From positions 267,270 through 331,269 of the forward strand of contig NZ_JACXZT010000003.1 in assembly GCF_014779595.1 (NCBI RefSeq): 64,000 nucleotides of DNA, written 5' to 3'. Below the pieces are notes generated by a model, which saw only the letters and a list, made by a program, of their open reading frames with translations, ran no database searches and was not told the origin of the DNA. Every line of letters begins with the position of its first letter. Positions within the stretch are counted from its first letter, which is position 1. This document shows, piece by piece, positions 9,218-17,561 of the stretch. The stretch is from Halomonas sp. ML-15 (GTDB lineage: Bacteria; Pseudomonadota; Gammaproteobacteria; Pseudomonadales; Halomonadaceae). The position numbers and the translations under genes were made by a program.

Positions 9218-10498
9218 TGCCACCACTCGCAGGCACTGCCCCGCATGATAGAGCGTGAAGCCACTTTCATAGGCGGCACTTCGCAGGCCGCGAGCACTGA
9301 TCGGGGCGTGACGCTTGAGCGGCAGCGGCAGCAGGGCATCGTCACCGCTGGCGACATAGTGCGCGAACCCCTTGCCGACCACGCTGCCGGTGGTCAGGCC
9401 GCGGCCGTTGTAGCCACTGGCGGCGAGGATTCCTGGTTGGGGTTCGAACAGGCGCAGGGTGTGGTCGGGCGTAAAGCCGATGCGGCCGGTCCAGCTGGTT
9501 TGCCACTCGACCTTGCCAAGCTCGGGAAAATAGCGGCGCTGAACCTGATTCGCCCACTGCTCGAGATAGGCCCGCGGGCGACCTTCGCCCTTGCCCAGGC
9601 TACCCAGGATCAGCCGACCCTGATCATCGCGGCGGATGCTGCTGAGCACCATGCGGGTGTCCCAGGCGCCCTGGCGCTGCGGCAGGATGCGCTCGGCGAC
9701 GTCGCCCTCGAGGGGCTGTGAGGCGACCTGAAAGAAGTGACCGGGAAAGAAGTGCTGCTTGACCTGATTCCACTCATCGCAAGTGTAGGCGTTAGTGGCT
9801 AGAACAACTTGAGGCGCCGTGACCGAACCGTGCTCGGTGGTGACCCGCCAGCGCTCGCCGTGGCGCTCAATCCCGCTGGCGGCACTGGCGGTAAACAACC
9901 GTGCCCCTTGCGCGGCGGCGGCCCTCGCCAGGCCGTGGGTATAGGCCGCCGGGTTGAGCGTGCCGGCCCGCTCGTCGAGCAGCGCGGCCTGGATCCGGGT
10001 GGTGCCGGTCAGCGCATGGCAGGCCTCATCCTCGACCAGTGTCACCGGCGCGCCGCGCGACGCGAGTTGCGCATGGCGCCGCTCAAGTTCGCGGCGGCCC
10101 TTGGTGCTATGGCCCAGGTGCAGGGTGCCGGTGCGGGTCGCACTGCAGTCGATGGCGTAGCGCTCGATGATGTCGAACACCGCTGCCGGCGCTTCGCCGA
10201 GGATGCGATTGACGCGCTCGCCGTCGCGCTTGCCAAGCGCCTCGACGATATCGTCTGGCGGGATCCAGAGCCCGGCATTGACCAGACCCACGTTACGCCC
10301 TGAGCCGCCGCTGGCCACCGTCTCGCCGGCCTCAAGCAGCACGCTATCGATGCCTTGTTCGGCGAGATGCAGCGCCGTGCTCAACCCGGTGATGCCGCCA
10401 CCGATGATACACACGGCGGCCTCGGTGTCCTGCTCCAGCCCCGAGGTCGACGGAGCCTGCTCGCGTGCGGTCATCTCCCATAGGCAGCGTGATTGCAT
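9215..10498 (-). CDS. amaA: FAD-dependent L-pipecolate oxidase, AmaA-like
   Basis: A 427-residue flavoprotein of the D-amino-acid oxidase (DAO) superfamily. The dinucleotide-binding motif CIIGGGITGLSTALHLAEQG is at about residues 30-49. The stretches GSGRNVGLVNAGLWIPPDD, TWTGRIGFTPDHTLRLFEP-like (here SWTGRIGFTPDHTLRLFEPQ) and the C-terminus LYHAGQCLRVV agree with what I recall of Pseudomonas putida AmaA. The reaction would be oxidation of L-pipecolate to 1-piperideine-6-carboxylate. It is the last gene of amaB, antiporter, amaA. ATG at 10498 has AAGGAG ahead. Relatives such as PuuB act on other amines, so the substrate is inferred from the neighbouring AmaB. Confidence 0.85.
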   Translation of the reverse strand: MQSRCLWEMTAREQAPSTSGLEQDTEAAVCIIGGGITGLSTALHLAEQGIDSVLLEAGETVASGGSGRNVGLVNAGLWIPPDDIVEALGKRDGERVNRILGEAPAAVFDIIERYAIDCSATRTGTLHLGHSTKGRRELERRHAQLASRGAPVTLVEDEACHALTGTTRIQAALLDERAGTLNPAAYTHGLARAAAAQGARLFTASAASGIERHGERWRVTTEHGSVTAPQVVLATNAYTCDEWNQVKQHFFPGHFFQVASQPLEGDVAERILPQRQGAWDTRMVLSSIRRDDQGRLILGSLGKGEGRPRAYLEQWANQVQRRYFPELGKVEWQTSWTGRIGFTPDHTLRLFEPQPGILAASGYNGRGLTTGSVVGKGFAHYVASGDDALLPLPLKRHAPISARGLRSAAYESGFTLYHAGQCLRVVA

Positions 10499-10522
10499 AT
10501 GCGTGTCTCCTTGTGCATCGAG

Positions 10523-10557
10523 CCGGCGGCGCGCCTGATCGGTAGGTGCGCCGCCGG
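10523..10557 (-). other. Intercistronic hairpin between antiporter and amaA
   Basis: A perfect 10-bp stem CCGGCGGCGC / GCGCCGCCGG encloses a 15-base loop. It lies between the antiporter stop and the amaA ATG and has no T run on the minus strand. It could stabilise or separate the upstream transcript; I do not call it a terminator. Confidence 0.45.
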
Positions 10558-10564
10558 TCGCCTA

Positions 10565-12022
10565 TTACGATGAGTGGCCGCTAGCTACTTGGTAGTCTGG
10601 CGCCGGGGTCGCGTCATCGGCAGCCTCGTCGTGGGTTTCCCGTGGGATGAAGTGGCCGGTCAGTCCCCACAGCAGTCCGAACAGCGGAGACAGCCAGCAG
10701 GCGAAGGCAAACGGCGCGTAGACCAGTGTCGGTACGCCAATCGTCGACGCCACGAAGCCACCCCCCATGTTCCAGGGAATCAGCGGCGAGGAGAGGGTGC
10801 CGTTATCCTCGATGCTGCGTGACAGGGTGGTGGTCTTGTAGCCCATGGCCTGGTACTGGCCCTTGAGCAGCCGGCCGGGCAGTACCAGGGTGGTGTATAC
10901 GTCTCCGATGATGGTACTGACCGCCAGTGTGGTGCCGGAACTGGTCGCCACCAGGCTGAAGCGTCCGCGTATCAGGCGCATCAAGCGTTGGATGATGGCG
11001 TCGATGGTGCCATAGGCCTCGAGCATCCCGGCAAAGCCCAGTGCGAAGAAGGTCAGGGTGACCACCCAGGTCATCGACAGCACGCCGCCGCTACTCAACA
11101 GCTCGTCGATGGCGCCGCTACCGGTATCACTGATGTAGCCGTTCTGCATCACATCGAAGACGGTGTGCAGACTCTCGCCCTGGATACCGATGGCCACCAG
11201 GCCGCCGAGTGCCGCGCCGGTGAAAATGGTCGGAAAGGGCGGTAGCTTGGCCAACGCCATGGCGATCACCACTACCGGGGGAATCATGGTGATCCACGAC
11301 AGCGTAAAGGTGTCCGCCAGCGTCTCGCGGAAGGTGGTGATATCGGTGGTGCGCTCCAACTGGTCGGCATAACCGGCACCCAGCCAGGCATAGAGAATCA
11401 GCGCAAGCACGATGGCCGGCACGGTGGTCGCCATCATGCTCTTGATATGGCTCCACAGGTCGGTTTCACACACCGCCGGGGTCAGGTTGGTAGTTTCCGA
11501 GAGCGGTGACATCTTGTCGCCGAAGAAGGCGCCCGAGACCAGCGCGCCCCCGGTCAGGTACATCGGAATACCGAGGCCCTCGCCGATACCCATCAGGGCG
11601 ATGCCCAGGGTGCCCACCGTGCCCCAGGAGGTACCGGTGGCCAGCGAGACCAGCGCACTGATCAGGCAGGTAGCGACCAGGAACACCGACGGCGAGATCA
11701 TCTGGAAGCCGTAATAGATCAGCATCGGCACGGTGCCGGACAGGATCCAGGTGCCGATCACCATGCCCACCGCCATCAGGATGAAGATCGCCGGAATGCC
11801 GATCTTGACCACCTCCAGCATCGAGGCTTCCATCTGCGTCCAGCGGATGCCGCGCAGGCGGCCGAAAAAGGCACACACCATGATGCCGCAGGCCAGTGGA
11901 ATGTGCGGGGTAAAGTCAGCGAAGACGAAGAATTGCAGAATCAGTACGGCGGTGGTGACCAGCAGCGGCAACAGCGCCATCATCAGCCCAGGGGGAGGGC
12001 CGATGCGTATATCGTCATTCAT
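10565..12022 (-). CDS. NhaC-family Na+/H+ antiporter or amino-acid-linked transporter
   Basis: A 485-residue, very hydrophobic membrane protein with about 11-12 predicted helices. The NhaC-family motif GAFFGDKMSPLSETTNLTPA lies at about residues 163-182, after SLATGTSWGTVGTLGIALMG. NhaC relatives exchange sodium for protons or sometimes for organic anions (MleN exchanges malate and lactate). Its place between amaB and amaA suggests it serves this pathway by moving substrate or product or by providing sodium homeostasis during uptake. That role is inference; only the family is visible. Start ATG at 12022 with AAGGAAGGTGCCAC ahead. Confidence 0.85.
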   Translation of the reverse strand: MNDDIRIGPPPGLMMALLPLLVTTAVLILQFFVFADFTPHIPLACGIMVCAFFGRLRGIRWTQMEASMLEVVKIGIPAIFILMAVGMVIGTWILSGTVPMLIYYGFQMISPSVFLVATCLISALVSLATGTSWGTVGTLGIALMGIGEGLGIPMYLTGGALVSGAFFGDKMSPLSETTNLTPAVCETDLWSHIKSMMATTVPAIVLALILYAWLGAGYADQLERTTDITTFRETLADTFTLSWITMIPPVVVIAMALAKLPPFPTIFTGAALGGLVAIGIQGESLHTVFDVMQNGYISDTGSGAIDELLSSGGVLSMTWVVTLTFFALGFAGMLEAYGTIDAIIQRLMRLIRGRFSLVATSSGTTLAVSTIIGDVYTTLVLPGRLLKGQYQAMGYKTTTLSRSIEDNGTLSSPLIPWNMGGGFVASTIGVPTLVYAPFAFACWLSPLFGLLWGLTGHFIPRETHDEAADDATPAPDYQVASGHSS

Positions 12023-12055
12023 GTGGCACCTTCCTTGATTATGATTGTGTTGGAA

Positions 12056-12076
12056 TGCCCCCGCCGGGCGGGGGCA
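12056..12076 (-). other. GC-rich hairpin between amaB and antiporter gene
   Basis: The stem TGCCCCCGC / GCGGGGGCA (9 bp) has a 3-base loop, lies just after the amaB stop and lacks a following T run on the minus strand. Similar hairpins occur at both intergenic gaps of this operon, which fits differential mRNA stability rather than termination. Confidence 0.5.
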
Positions 12077-12095
12077 GTGCTAGCTCAAGGCGGGG

Positions 12096-13589
12096 TCAAT
12101 CGAACTTGATGCCCTGTGCCAGCGGCAGTTCCCGGGAATAGTTGACGGTGTTGGTCTGGCGGCGCATGTAGCTCTTCCACACGTCGGAGCCCGATTCACG
12201 GCCACCGCCGGTCTCCTTCTCGCCGCCGAAGGCGCCGCCGATCTCGGCACCGCTGGGGCCGATATTGACGTTGGCGATGCCGCAGTCGCTGCCCAGATCG
12301 GAGACGAAGGTCTCCGCCTCGCGCACATCGGTGGTGAAGATGCACGACGACAGCCCCTGGGGCACGTCGTTGTTCATGGCGATCGCCTCATCCAGCTCGC
12401 GGTAACTCATCACGTAGAGAATCGGCGCGAAGGTCTCGTGCCTGACCAGGTCGGTCTGTTCTTTCATCTCGACGATGGCCGGCGACACGTAGTAGCCCTC
12501 GGCGTACTGCTCGGCCAGCTGGCGCTCGCCGCCGAACACCGGTGCGCCCTGGTCGCGGGCCTTGGCCAGCACCCCCTGCATGGCATCGAACGCCTGGCGG
12601 TCGATCAGCGGGCCGACCAGCTGGCCCTCCAGCGGGTTGCCGATGGAGACGCCGGCATAGGCGGTCTTGAGCCGCGCCACCACCTCGTCCTTGATCGACT
12701 CGTGAACGATCAGGCGGCGCAGGGTGGTGCAGCGCTGCCCCGCGGTACCCACCGCCGAGAACAGGATCGCGCGGGTGGCCATGTCGAGATCGGCGCTGGG
12801 CGCCAGGATCATGGCGTTGTTGCCACCCAGTTCGAGGATGCTGCGGCCGAAGCGTGCGGCGACCCGCGGCGCGACCTCACGGCCCATGCGGGTACTACCG
12901 GTGGCGCTGACCAGCGGCACACGGGCATCGTCAACGAGCTGCTCACCGGCTTCGCGCTCGCCGATGATCACCTGGCTGAGGCCCTGCGGGACGTCGTCGC
13001 CGAACTCGGCCATGGCGCGCTCGAGCAGCGCCTGACAGGCGAGGGCGGTGAGCGGAGTCTTTTCCGAGGGTTTCCACAGCAGGCTGTTGCCGCACACCAG
13101 CGCCAGGGCGGCATTCCAGGCCCAGGGCGCCACCGGGAAGTTGAACGCCGTGATCAGCCCGATCGGGCCCAGCGGGTGCCAGCTCTCGCGCATATGGTGG
13201 CCGGGACGCTCGGAGGCGATGGTCAGGCCGAACAGCTGGCGGGACTGGCCCACGGCGAGATCGCAGATGTCGATCATCTCCTGCACCTCGCCGAGTCCCT
13301 CCTGGAGGATCTTGCCGCACTCCCAGGTTACCAGCGCGCCCAGATCCTCCTTGTGCTTGCGCAGCTGTTCGCCGAACAGTCGCACCAGCTCGCCGCGGCG
13401 CGGGGCCGGGACCTGCCGCCAGGCGTTGAAGGCATCGTCGGCGGCGGCGATCTGCGCGTCGACCTGCGCCTGCGAGGCCGGATGTACCTGGCCGATGATG
13501 CTGCCGTCGATGGGGGTCGTCACCGCCAAGGAGCCCTCGCGGTACTGGGTAGGCGCCACACCAAGCCGCTGCATGATATCGTCGATCAT
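12096..13589 (-). CDS. amaB: 1-piperideine-6-carboxylate / aminoadipate semialdehyde dehydrogenase, AmaB-like (ALDH7)
   Basis: A 497-residue aldehyde dehydrogenase of the ALDH7 (antiquitin) branch. Visible elements are AFNFPVAPWAWNAALALVCG, the glutamate-bearing LELGGNNAMI, and the catalytic cysteine in GTAGQRCTTLRRL. The C-terminus GGAFGGEKETGGGRESGSD and SYMRRQTNTVNYS is the ALDH7 signature. It would oxidise 2-aminoadipate 6-semialdehyde to 2-aminoadipate with NAD+. ATG at 13589 is chosen because AGGAGTTAGA precedes it and the family N-terminus starts there; an in-frame extension to 13679 is unlikely. It is the first gene of the operon, divergent from a LysR gene. Confidence 0.9.
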   Translation of the reverse strand: MIDDIMQRLGVAPTQYREGSLAVTTPIDGSIIGQVHPASQAQVDAQIAAADDAFNAWRQVPAPRRGELVRLFGEQLRKHKEDLGALVTWECGKILQEGLGEVQEMIDICDLAVGQSRQLFGLTIASERPGHHMRESWHPLGPIGLITAFNFPVAPWAWNAALALVCGNSLLWKPSEKTPLTALACQALLERAMAEFGDDVPQGLSQVIIGEREAGEQLVDDARVPLVSATGSTRMGREVAPRVAARFGRSILELGGNNAMILAPSADLDMATRAILFSAVGTAGQRCTTLRRLIVHESIKDEVVARLKTAYAGVSIGNPLEGQLVGPLIDRQAFDAMQGVLAKARDQGAPVFGGERQLAEQYAEGYYVSPAIVEMKEQTDLVRHETFAPILYVMSYRELDEAIAMNNDVPQGLSSCIFTTDVREAETFVSDLGSDCGIANVNIGPSGAEIGGAFGGEKETGGGRESGSDVWKSYMRRQTNTVNYSRELPLAQGIKFD

Positions 13590-13597
13590 TCTAACTC

Positions 13598-13620
13598 CTA
13601 TCGTTGTCGTCAATCGCAAA
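13598..13620. promoter_or_regulatory. Candidate shared operator, copy 1
   Basis: A 23-bp sequence with the core GTTGTCGTCAATCGCA. It matches 20 of 23 positions of a site at 18649-18671 in the TAXI/aminotransferase intergenic region. It contains the small dyad TTG-N4-CAA. It starts nine bases before the amaB ATG and overlaps its ribosome binding region, so occupancy there would be expected to hinder amaB expression. Confidence 0.5.
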
Positions 13621-13663
13621 AGCGTGAATCGAGTATCACCACCATGGTTATGCGCCATCAAAC

Positions 13664-13682
13664 GATGTTTACTAACCACATC
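13664..13682. promoter_or_regulatory. LysR-type dyad in the amaB/lysR intergenic region
   Basis: GATGT and ACATC are perfect inverted arms separated by nine bases, the general form of LysR-type recognition sites. It lies 31 bases before the LysR ATG at 13714 and 75 bases before amaB, suitable for autoregulation and for activation of the divergent operon. Confidence 0.45.
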
Positions 13683-13713
13683 ATTCCTTAAAATCGTGAC
13701 CTAAGGAGAGCCC

Positions 13714-14631
13714 ATGAGCCGGCGCCATCTTCCTTCCCTGGCCGGGCTGCAGTGCTTCGAGGCGGCGGCCCGTCATCTCAGCTTCACCCGCGCGGCGGAC
13801 GAGCTGAGTCTGACCCAGAGCGCGGTGAGCAAGCAGGTCGCGCAGCTCGAATCGGTGCTCGAGCATCCGCTGTTCCGGCGCATTCGGCGGCGGCTGCATC
13901 TCACCCCCGAGGGGGCCGTGTACCTCAGCGAGGCGCGCAAGATTCTCGCCCAGGTCGAGATGTCGACGCGCTATATGCAGTCCTACGGTGGCGAGAGTGA
14001 TGTGCTCAATGTGGCGACGCTGCCGACCTTCGGCGCGCGCTGGCTGATCCCACGTCTCAACGGCTTTCGCTTCCGCTATCCGCGTATCAATCTCAATATC
14101 AGCAACCGGGTCGAGCCCTTCGACCTGCAGCAGGAGCGCATCGACGTGGCATTCTTCTTTGGCCACGGCGCCTGGCCACGCGCCGAGTGCATCAAGCTGC
14201 TGGATGAGGAGATGGTCGCGGTGTGTTCACCGCAAGTGATGGGGGAGGTGCCGATCGATGAGCCGCTGGCGTTGACGCAGCTGGTGCTGCTGCAGAGCGC
14301 CACGCGTCCCGAAGCCTGGCACGACTGGTTCGAGGCCCAGCAGGTGTATACCGAGCACAGCTACCACGGGCCACGCTTCGACACCTTCTACATGGCGCTT
14401 CGCGCGGCACAGGCGGGGTGCGGAGTGGCTCTGGTGCCGCGTTTTCTCGCCCAGGAGGAGCTCGACGAAGGCAAGCTGGTCATGCCGTGGTCGTTTGCAC
14501 TCACCAGCCGGGATGCCTACTACATGGCCTACCCCGAACATATGGCCGAGCTCTACAAGGTGCGCTCGTTTATCGAGTGGATTCGTGAGCGGACGGCAGA
14601 GAATCCAGAATGTGTTCAACAAAGCGCCTGA
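13714..14631 (+). CDS. LysR-family transcriptional regulator, paralogue 1 (GcvA-like)
   Basis: A 305-residue LysR regulator. The winged helix-turn-helix covers residues about 8-65 (FEAAARHLSFTRAADELSLT, then SAVSKQVAQLE). The effector domain follows, with NVATLPTFGARWLIPRL and GVALVPRFLAQEEL. This arrangement resembles the GcvA/AmpR group. It is divergent from amaB and is a likely regulator of that operon. Its last 62 bases overlap the end of a convergent paralogue at 14570-15556, with which it shares long identical stretches. AAGGAGAGCCC precedes the ATG. Confidence 0.92.
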   Translation: MSRRHLPSLAGLQCFEAAARHLSFTRAADELSLTQSAVSKQVAQLESVLEHPLFRRIRRRLHLTPEGAVYLSEARKILAQVEMSTRYMQSYGGESDVLNVATLPTFGARWLIPRLNGFRFRYPRINLNISNRVEPFDLQQERIDVAFFFGHGAWPRAECIKLLDEEMVAVCSPQVMGEVPIDEPLALTQLVLLQSATRPEAWHDWFEAQQVYTEHSYHGPRFDTFYMALRAAQAGCGVALVPRFLAQEELDEGKLVMPWSFALTSRDAYYMAYPEHMAELYKVRSFIEWIRERTAENPECVQQSA

Positions 14632-15556
14632 CCTTGGCCAGCTCGCCGAGGTGTTCCGGGTAGACCAGATAGTAGGCGCTGGCGCTGAGCAGACGGTGGG
14701 GCGAGGCGATGGCCAGGCGTCCGCTGTCGAGTTCTTCCTGCACCGTAAAGCGTGGCACCAGCGCTGCGCCTCCGCCGGCCATGGCGGTACGCACCAGCAT
14801 CGGAAAGGTCTCGAAGCGGGTGCCGTGGTAGCTGCGGTCGGTGCCGATCTGCTGCTCGGCAAACCACTGGTGCCAGGCGTCCGGGCGGGTCGAGAGATGC
14901 AGCAGCGGCAGGTCGGCGAGATCCCGAGCATCGCTTGGCGCATGTTTTTCCAGCAAGCCGGGAGACGCCACGGCAAGCATCTCCTCGTCGGCGAGCTTGT
15001 GGCACTCCAGGTCGGGCCAGCTGCCGTGGCCGTAGAAGAACGCCACGTCGATATTCTGCTGCTCGAGGTCGAAGTCTTCGACGCGGTCGTGGAAGGCCAG
15101 GCTGATCTGGGGGTTGGCGGCGAGGAAGACCGGCAGCCTGTCGGCCAGCCAGCGCGCGCCAAAGCTGGGCAGGGTCGCGACCTTGAGCACCTCGCTGTTG
15201 CCGCGATAGGTCATGATGGCGTGGGTCGACATCTCGATCTGCGCCAGCACCTTGCGTACGTCGCTGAGGTAGATCGCGCCCTCCGGGGTCAGCACCAGGC
15301 TGCGCCGCACGCGACGGAACAGCTTATGCTGCAGGTAGGCTTCGAGCTGCGCGACCTGCTTGCTCACTGCGCTCTGGGTCAGGCTCAGCGCCTCGGCCGC
15401 GCGGGTGAAGCTCTTGTGCCGAGCGGCGGCCTCGAAGCACTGCATGGCGGTAGTGGAGGGGAGGTTGCGTGATGCCAAGCGGGGCGCTCCGGGGGGCTGG
15501 CCGGCCACCCCGTCCTGCTTCATGCGGGGTGGCCGGCGTGGCGGTGGTTGGCTCAT
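14570..15556 (-). CDS. LysR-family transcriptional regulator, paralogue 2 (GcvA-like)
   Basis: A 328-residue LysR regulator with a proline-rich N-terminal extension of about 30 residues before the helix-turn-helix (FEAAARHKSFTRAAEALSLT). It is clearly a paralogue of the gene at 13714: both share SLTQSAVSKQVAQLEAYLQ-type helices, VATLPSFGARWL and ALVPRF.. QEEL. Its start overlaps the TRAP permease stop by four bases (ATGA), so it is the third gene of the TAXI transporter unit and probably controls it. Its 3' end overlaps that of paralogue 1 by 62 bases. A shorter start within the extension cannot be excluded. Confidence 0.92.
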   Translation of the reverse strand: MSQPPPRRPPRMKQDGVAGQPPGAPRLASRNLPSTTAMQCFEAAARHKSFTRAAEALSLTQSAVSKQVAQLEAYLQHKLFRRVRRSLVLTPEGAIYLSDVRKVLAQIEMSTHAIMTYRGNSEVLKVATLPSFGARWLADRLPVFLAANPQISLAFHDRVEDFDLEQQNIDVAFFYGHGSWPDLECHKLADEEMLAVASPGLLEKHAPSDARDLADLPLLHLSTRPDAWHQWFAEQQIGTDRSYHGTRFETFPMLVRTAMAGGGAALVPRFTVQEELDSGRLAIASPHRLLSASAYYLVYPEHLGELAKVRRFVEHILDSLPSAHESTR

Positions 15557-17400
15557 GTGACGGGCTGAATGGCGGTGCTTTCGGGACGACGACGCTGCAG
15601 CCAGCCGATCATCGCCATGGCGACTAGCCCGGCACCGCTGGTAAGCACCTCTGGCACCACCATGGCCAGGCCAGCGGCCAACATTACCAGACGCTCCCAG
15701 GGCAGGGAATCCCGCACGAAATAGCCGATCAGCGCGCTACTGACCCCCATGATGCCAAGCAGCGAAAACAGCACCGCGCTTGCCAGCCCCAGCGGCGTGA
15801 CATCGACCATCACCAGCATCGGATTGTAGATAAAGGCATAGGGAATGATGAACGCCCCGATGGCCAGTTTGACCGCGGTAAAGCCGGTCTTCATCGGGTT
15901 GGCGCGGGCGATGCCGGCACCGGCATAGGCTGCCAGGCACACCGGCGGGGTGATATCGGCGATGATCCCGAAATAGAACACGAACAGGTGCACCGCCATG
16001 GGTGGCAGGCCGAATTCATTGATCAGTGCGGGGGCGGCGATGGTGGCGGTGACCACGTAGTTGGCGGTGGTCGGCAGGCCCATGCCCAGCACGATGCAGG
16101 CCACCATGGTGAACAGCAGCGCAAGGATCAGCACGCCGTCGGCGAGGCTGATGATACCGGAAGCGAACTTAGAGCCGAGTCCGGTCATGCCCACTACCCC
16201 GGCGATGATCCCGGCGCTGGCCACTGCGGCAATCACCGGTAGCGCCACCCGTGCGCCCTGCTCGAAGATCAGCAGCAGCTTGCGCAACGAAGGGCGCGTC
16301 TCCTTGCGGATCAGGCTCACCGCGAAGGCACAGGCGATCCCCAGCAGCGCGGCGCGCTGGGCAGTAAAGCCCACCACGATGGTGCCGACGATCACCAGCA
16401 GCGGCAGTAACATGTAGCCCTTCTCCAGCATCAGCTTGCGCTTGCTGGGCAGCTGATCCTTGGGCATGCCGAGGATGCGGTGGCGCTTGGCCTCGAAGTG
16501 CACCCCAATGAAGATCCCGGCGAAATAGAGCAGCGCCGGGATCAGCGCCGCGGCCATGATTTCGCGGTACGACACCCCGACATACTCGACCATGATGAAG
16601 GCCGCCGCACCCATCAGCGGCGGCATGATCTGCCCGCCAGTAGATGCGGAGGCCTCGGCGGCACCGGCCACTTCCGGCTTGAAGCGGGCGTTCTTCATCA
16701 TCGGTATGGTAAACGAGCCCGAGGCCACGGTATTGCCGATCGAGCTGCCCGAGATCATGCCCTGGAAGGAGCTGGCCATGACCGCCGCCTTGCCTGCACC
16801 ACCGGTGAAACGCCCGGTCACCGCAAAGGCCAGGTCATTGAAGAAACGTCCTACGCCGGTATGCATCAGCACCACGCCGAAGAACAGAAACAGGAAGATA
16901 AAGCGTGCCGAGATCTGCAGCGGCGTGCCGAACACCCCGCTCTCGCGGAACCACAGGTAGGGTGAGACCTGGGTAAAAGAGAACCCGGGATGGGAAAGCA
17001 CCTGGCTGGGAATCATGTTGCCGAATAGCGCATACAGAATCGCACAGCTAGCCATGATCACGATGGGAAGACCGACGGTGCGGCGTGTCGCTTCGAGCAC
17101 GAACAGCACGCCCAGCGCGGCAATGGTCAGGTCGAGGGCCGAATAGCCGGTGATCCGGGCGCGAAGCACCTCTTCGTAGAAGAGAATCTTGTAGTAGGCG
17201 GTAAAGGTAGCCACGAAGGCCAGCACCACGTCGTACCAGGGTACCTGCTGGCGGCCGCTGCCGCGGGTGGCGGGAAACAGGATGAAGATCATCCCCAACG
17301 CCAGGCCAAGGTGCACAGCGCCCTGCTGTTGAGAGGGCAGTGTGCCGAAATAGCCGGTATAGAGGTGAAAGCAGGTGAGGGTGATGCCCATCAGGGTCAC
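15553..17400 (-). CDS. TRAP transporter fused permease (4TM/12TM), N-terminus displaced by a frameshift
   Basis: From the GTG at 17400 this encodes 615 residues of a TAXI-type fused TRAP permease. The large-subunit core shows GGAGKAAVMASSFQGMISGS, GSFTIPMMKNARFKPE, GAAEASASTGGQIMPPLMGA and GMGLPTTANYVV. The reading frame upstream of 17400 still encodes family sequence (LIEKYDRESNTRTELGKWGW) but meets a stop inside a run of nine A (T9 on the plus strand at 17481-17489). Adding one A would join it to a GTG at 17493-17495 behind a CGAGG ribosome site. The native protein is therefore probably about 31 residues longer. It follows the TAXI binding protein and overlaps a LysR gene. Confidence 0.88.
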   Translation of the reverse strand: MTLMGITLTCFHLYTGYFGTLPSQQQGAVHLGLALGMIFILFPATRGSGRQQVPWYDVVLAFVATFTAYYKILFYEEVLRARITGYSALDLTIAALGVLFVLEATRRTVGLPIVIMASCAILYALFGNMIPSQVLSHPGFSFTQVSPYLWFRESGVFGTPLQISARFIFLFLFFGVVLMHTGVGRFFNDLAFAVTGRFTGGAGKAAVMASSFQGMISGSSIGNTVASGSFTIPMMKNARFKPEVAGAAEASASTGGQIMPPLMGAAAFIMVEYVGVSYREIMAAALIPALLYFAGIFIGVHFEAKRHRILGMPKDQLPSKRKLMLEKGYMLLPLLVIVGTIVVGFTAQRAALLGIACAFAVSLIRKETRPSLRKLLLIFEQGARVALPVIAAVASAGIIAGVVGMTGLGSKFASGIISLADGVLILALLFTMVACIVLGMGLPTTANYVVTATIAAPALINEFGLPPMAVHLFVFYFGIIADITPPVCLAAYAGAGIARANPMKTGFTAVKLAIGAFIIPYAFIYNPMLVMVDVTPLGLASAVLFSLLGIMGVSSALIGYFVRDSLPWERLVMLAAGLAMVVPEVLTSGAGLVAMAMIGWLQRRRPESTAIQPVT

Positions 17401-17495
17401 CAGCCAGCCCCATTTGCCTAGCTCGGTGCGCGTGTTGGACTCACGGTCGTACTTTTCTATCAGTGATGCGTCGTCAGCGGTTTTTTTTTAGCCAC
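17401..17495 (-). other. Out-of-frame N-terminal codons of the TRAP permease
   Basis: Going leftward on the minus strand, GTG GCT starts at 17495 after GCGAGGCTACC and runs into nine A residues (17489-17481). In the permease frame the codons after the A run read KTADDASLIEKYDRESN and continue into the annotated protein. From the GTG the observed A9 gives a short frame that stops at CACTGA. Seven or ten A would restore a continuous gene. This is either a sequencing or clonal indel, or a slippage site. Confidence 0.6.
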
Positions 17496-17561
17496 GGTAG
17501 CCTCGCAGGAGCAGGCGCTGCCGGGCGGCTGGCCCGGCAGCGATCAATCGGATAGGACGGA

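Noticed and set aside
14570..14631. Frame error at the end of one LysR gene causing the tail overlap
   Set aside because: Both proteins keep family-like C-termini up to the overlap, so a real overlap is simpler, although not proven.
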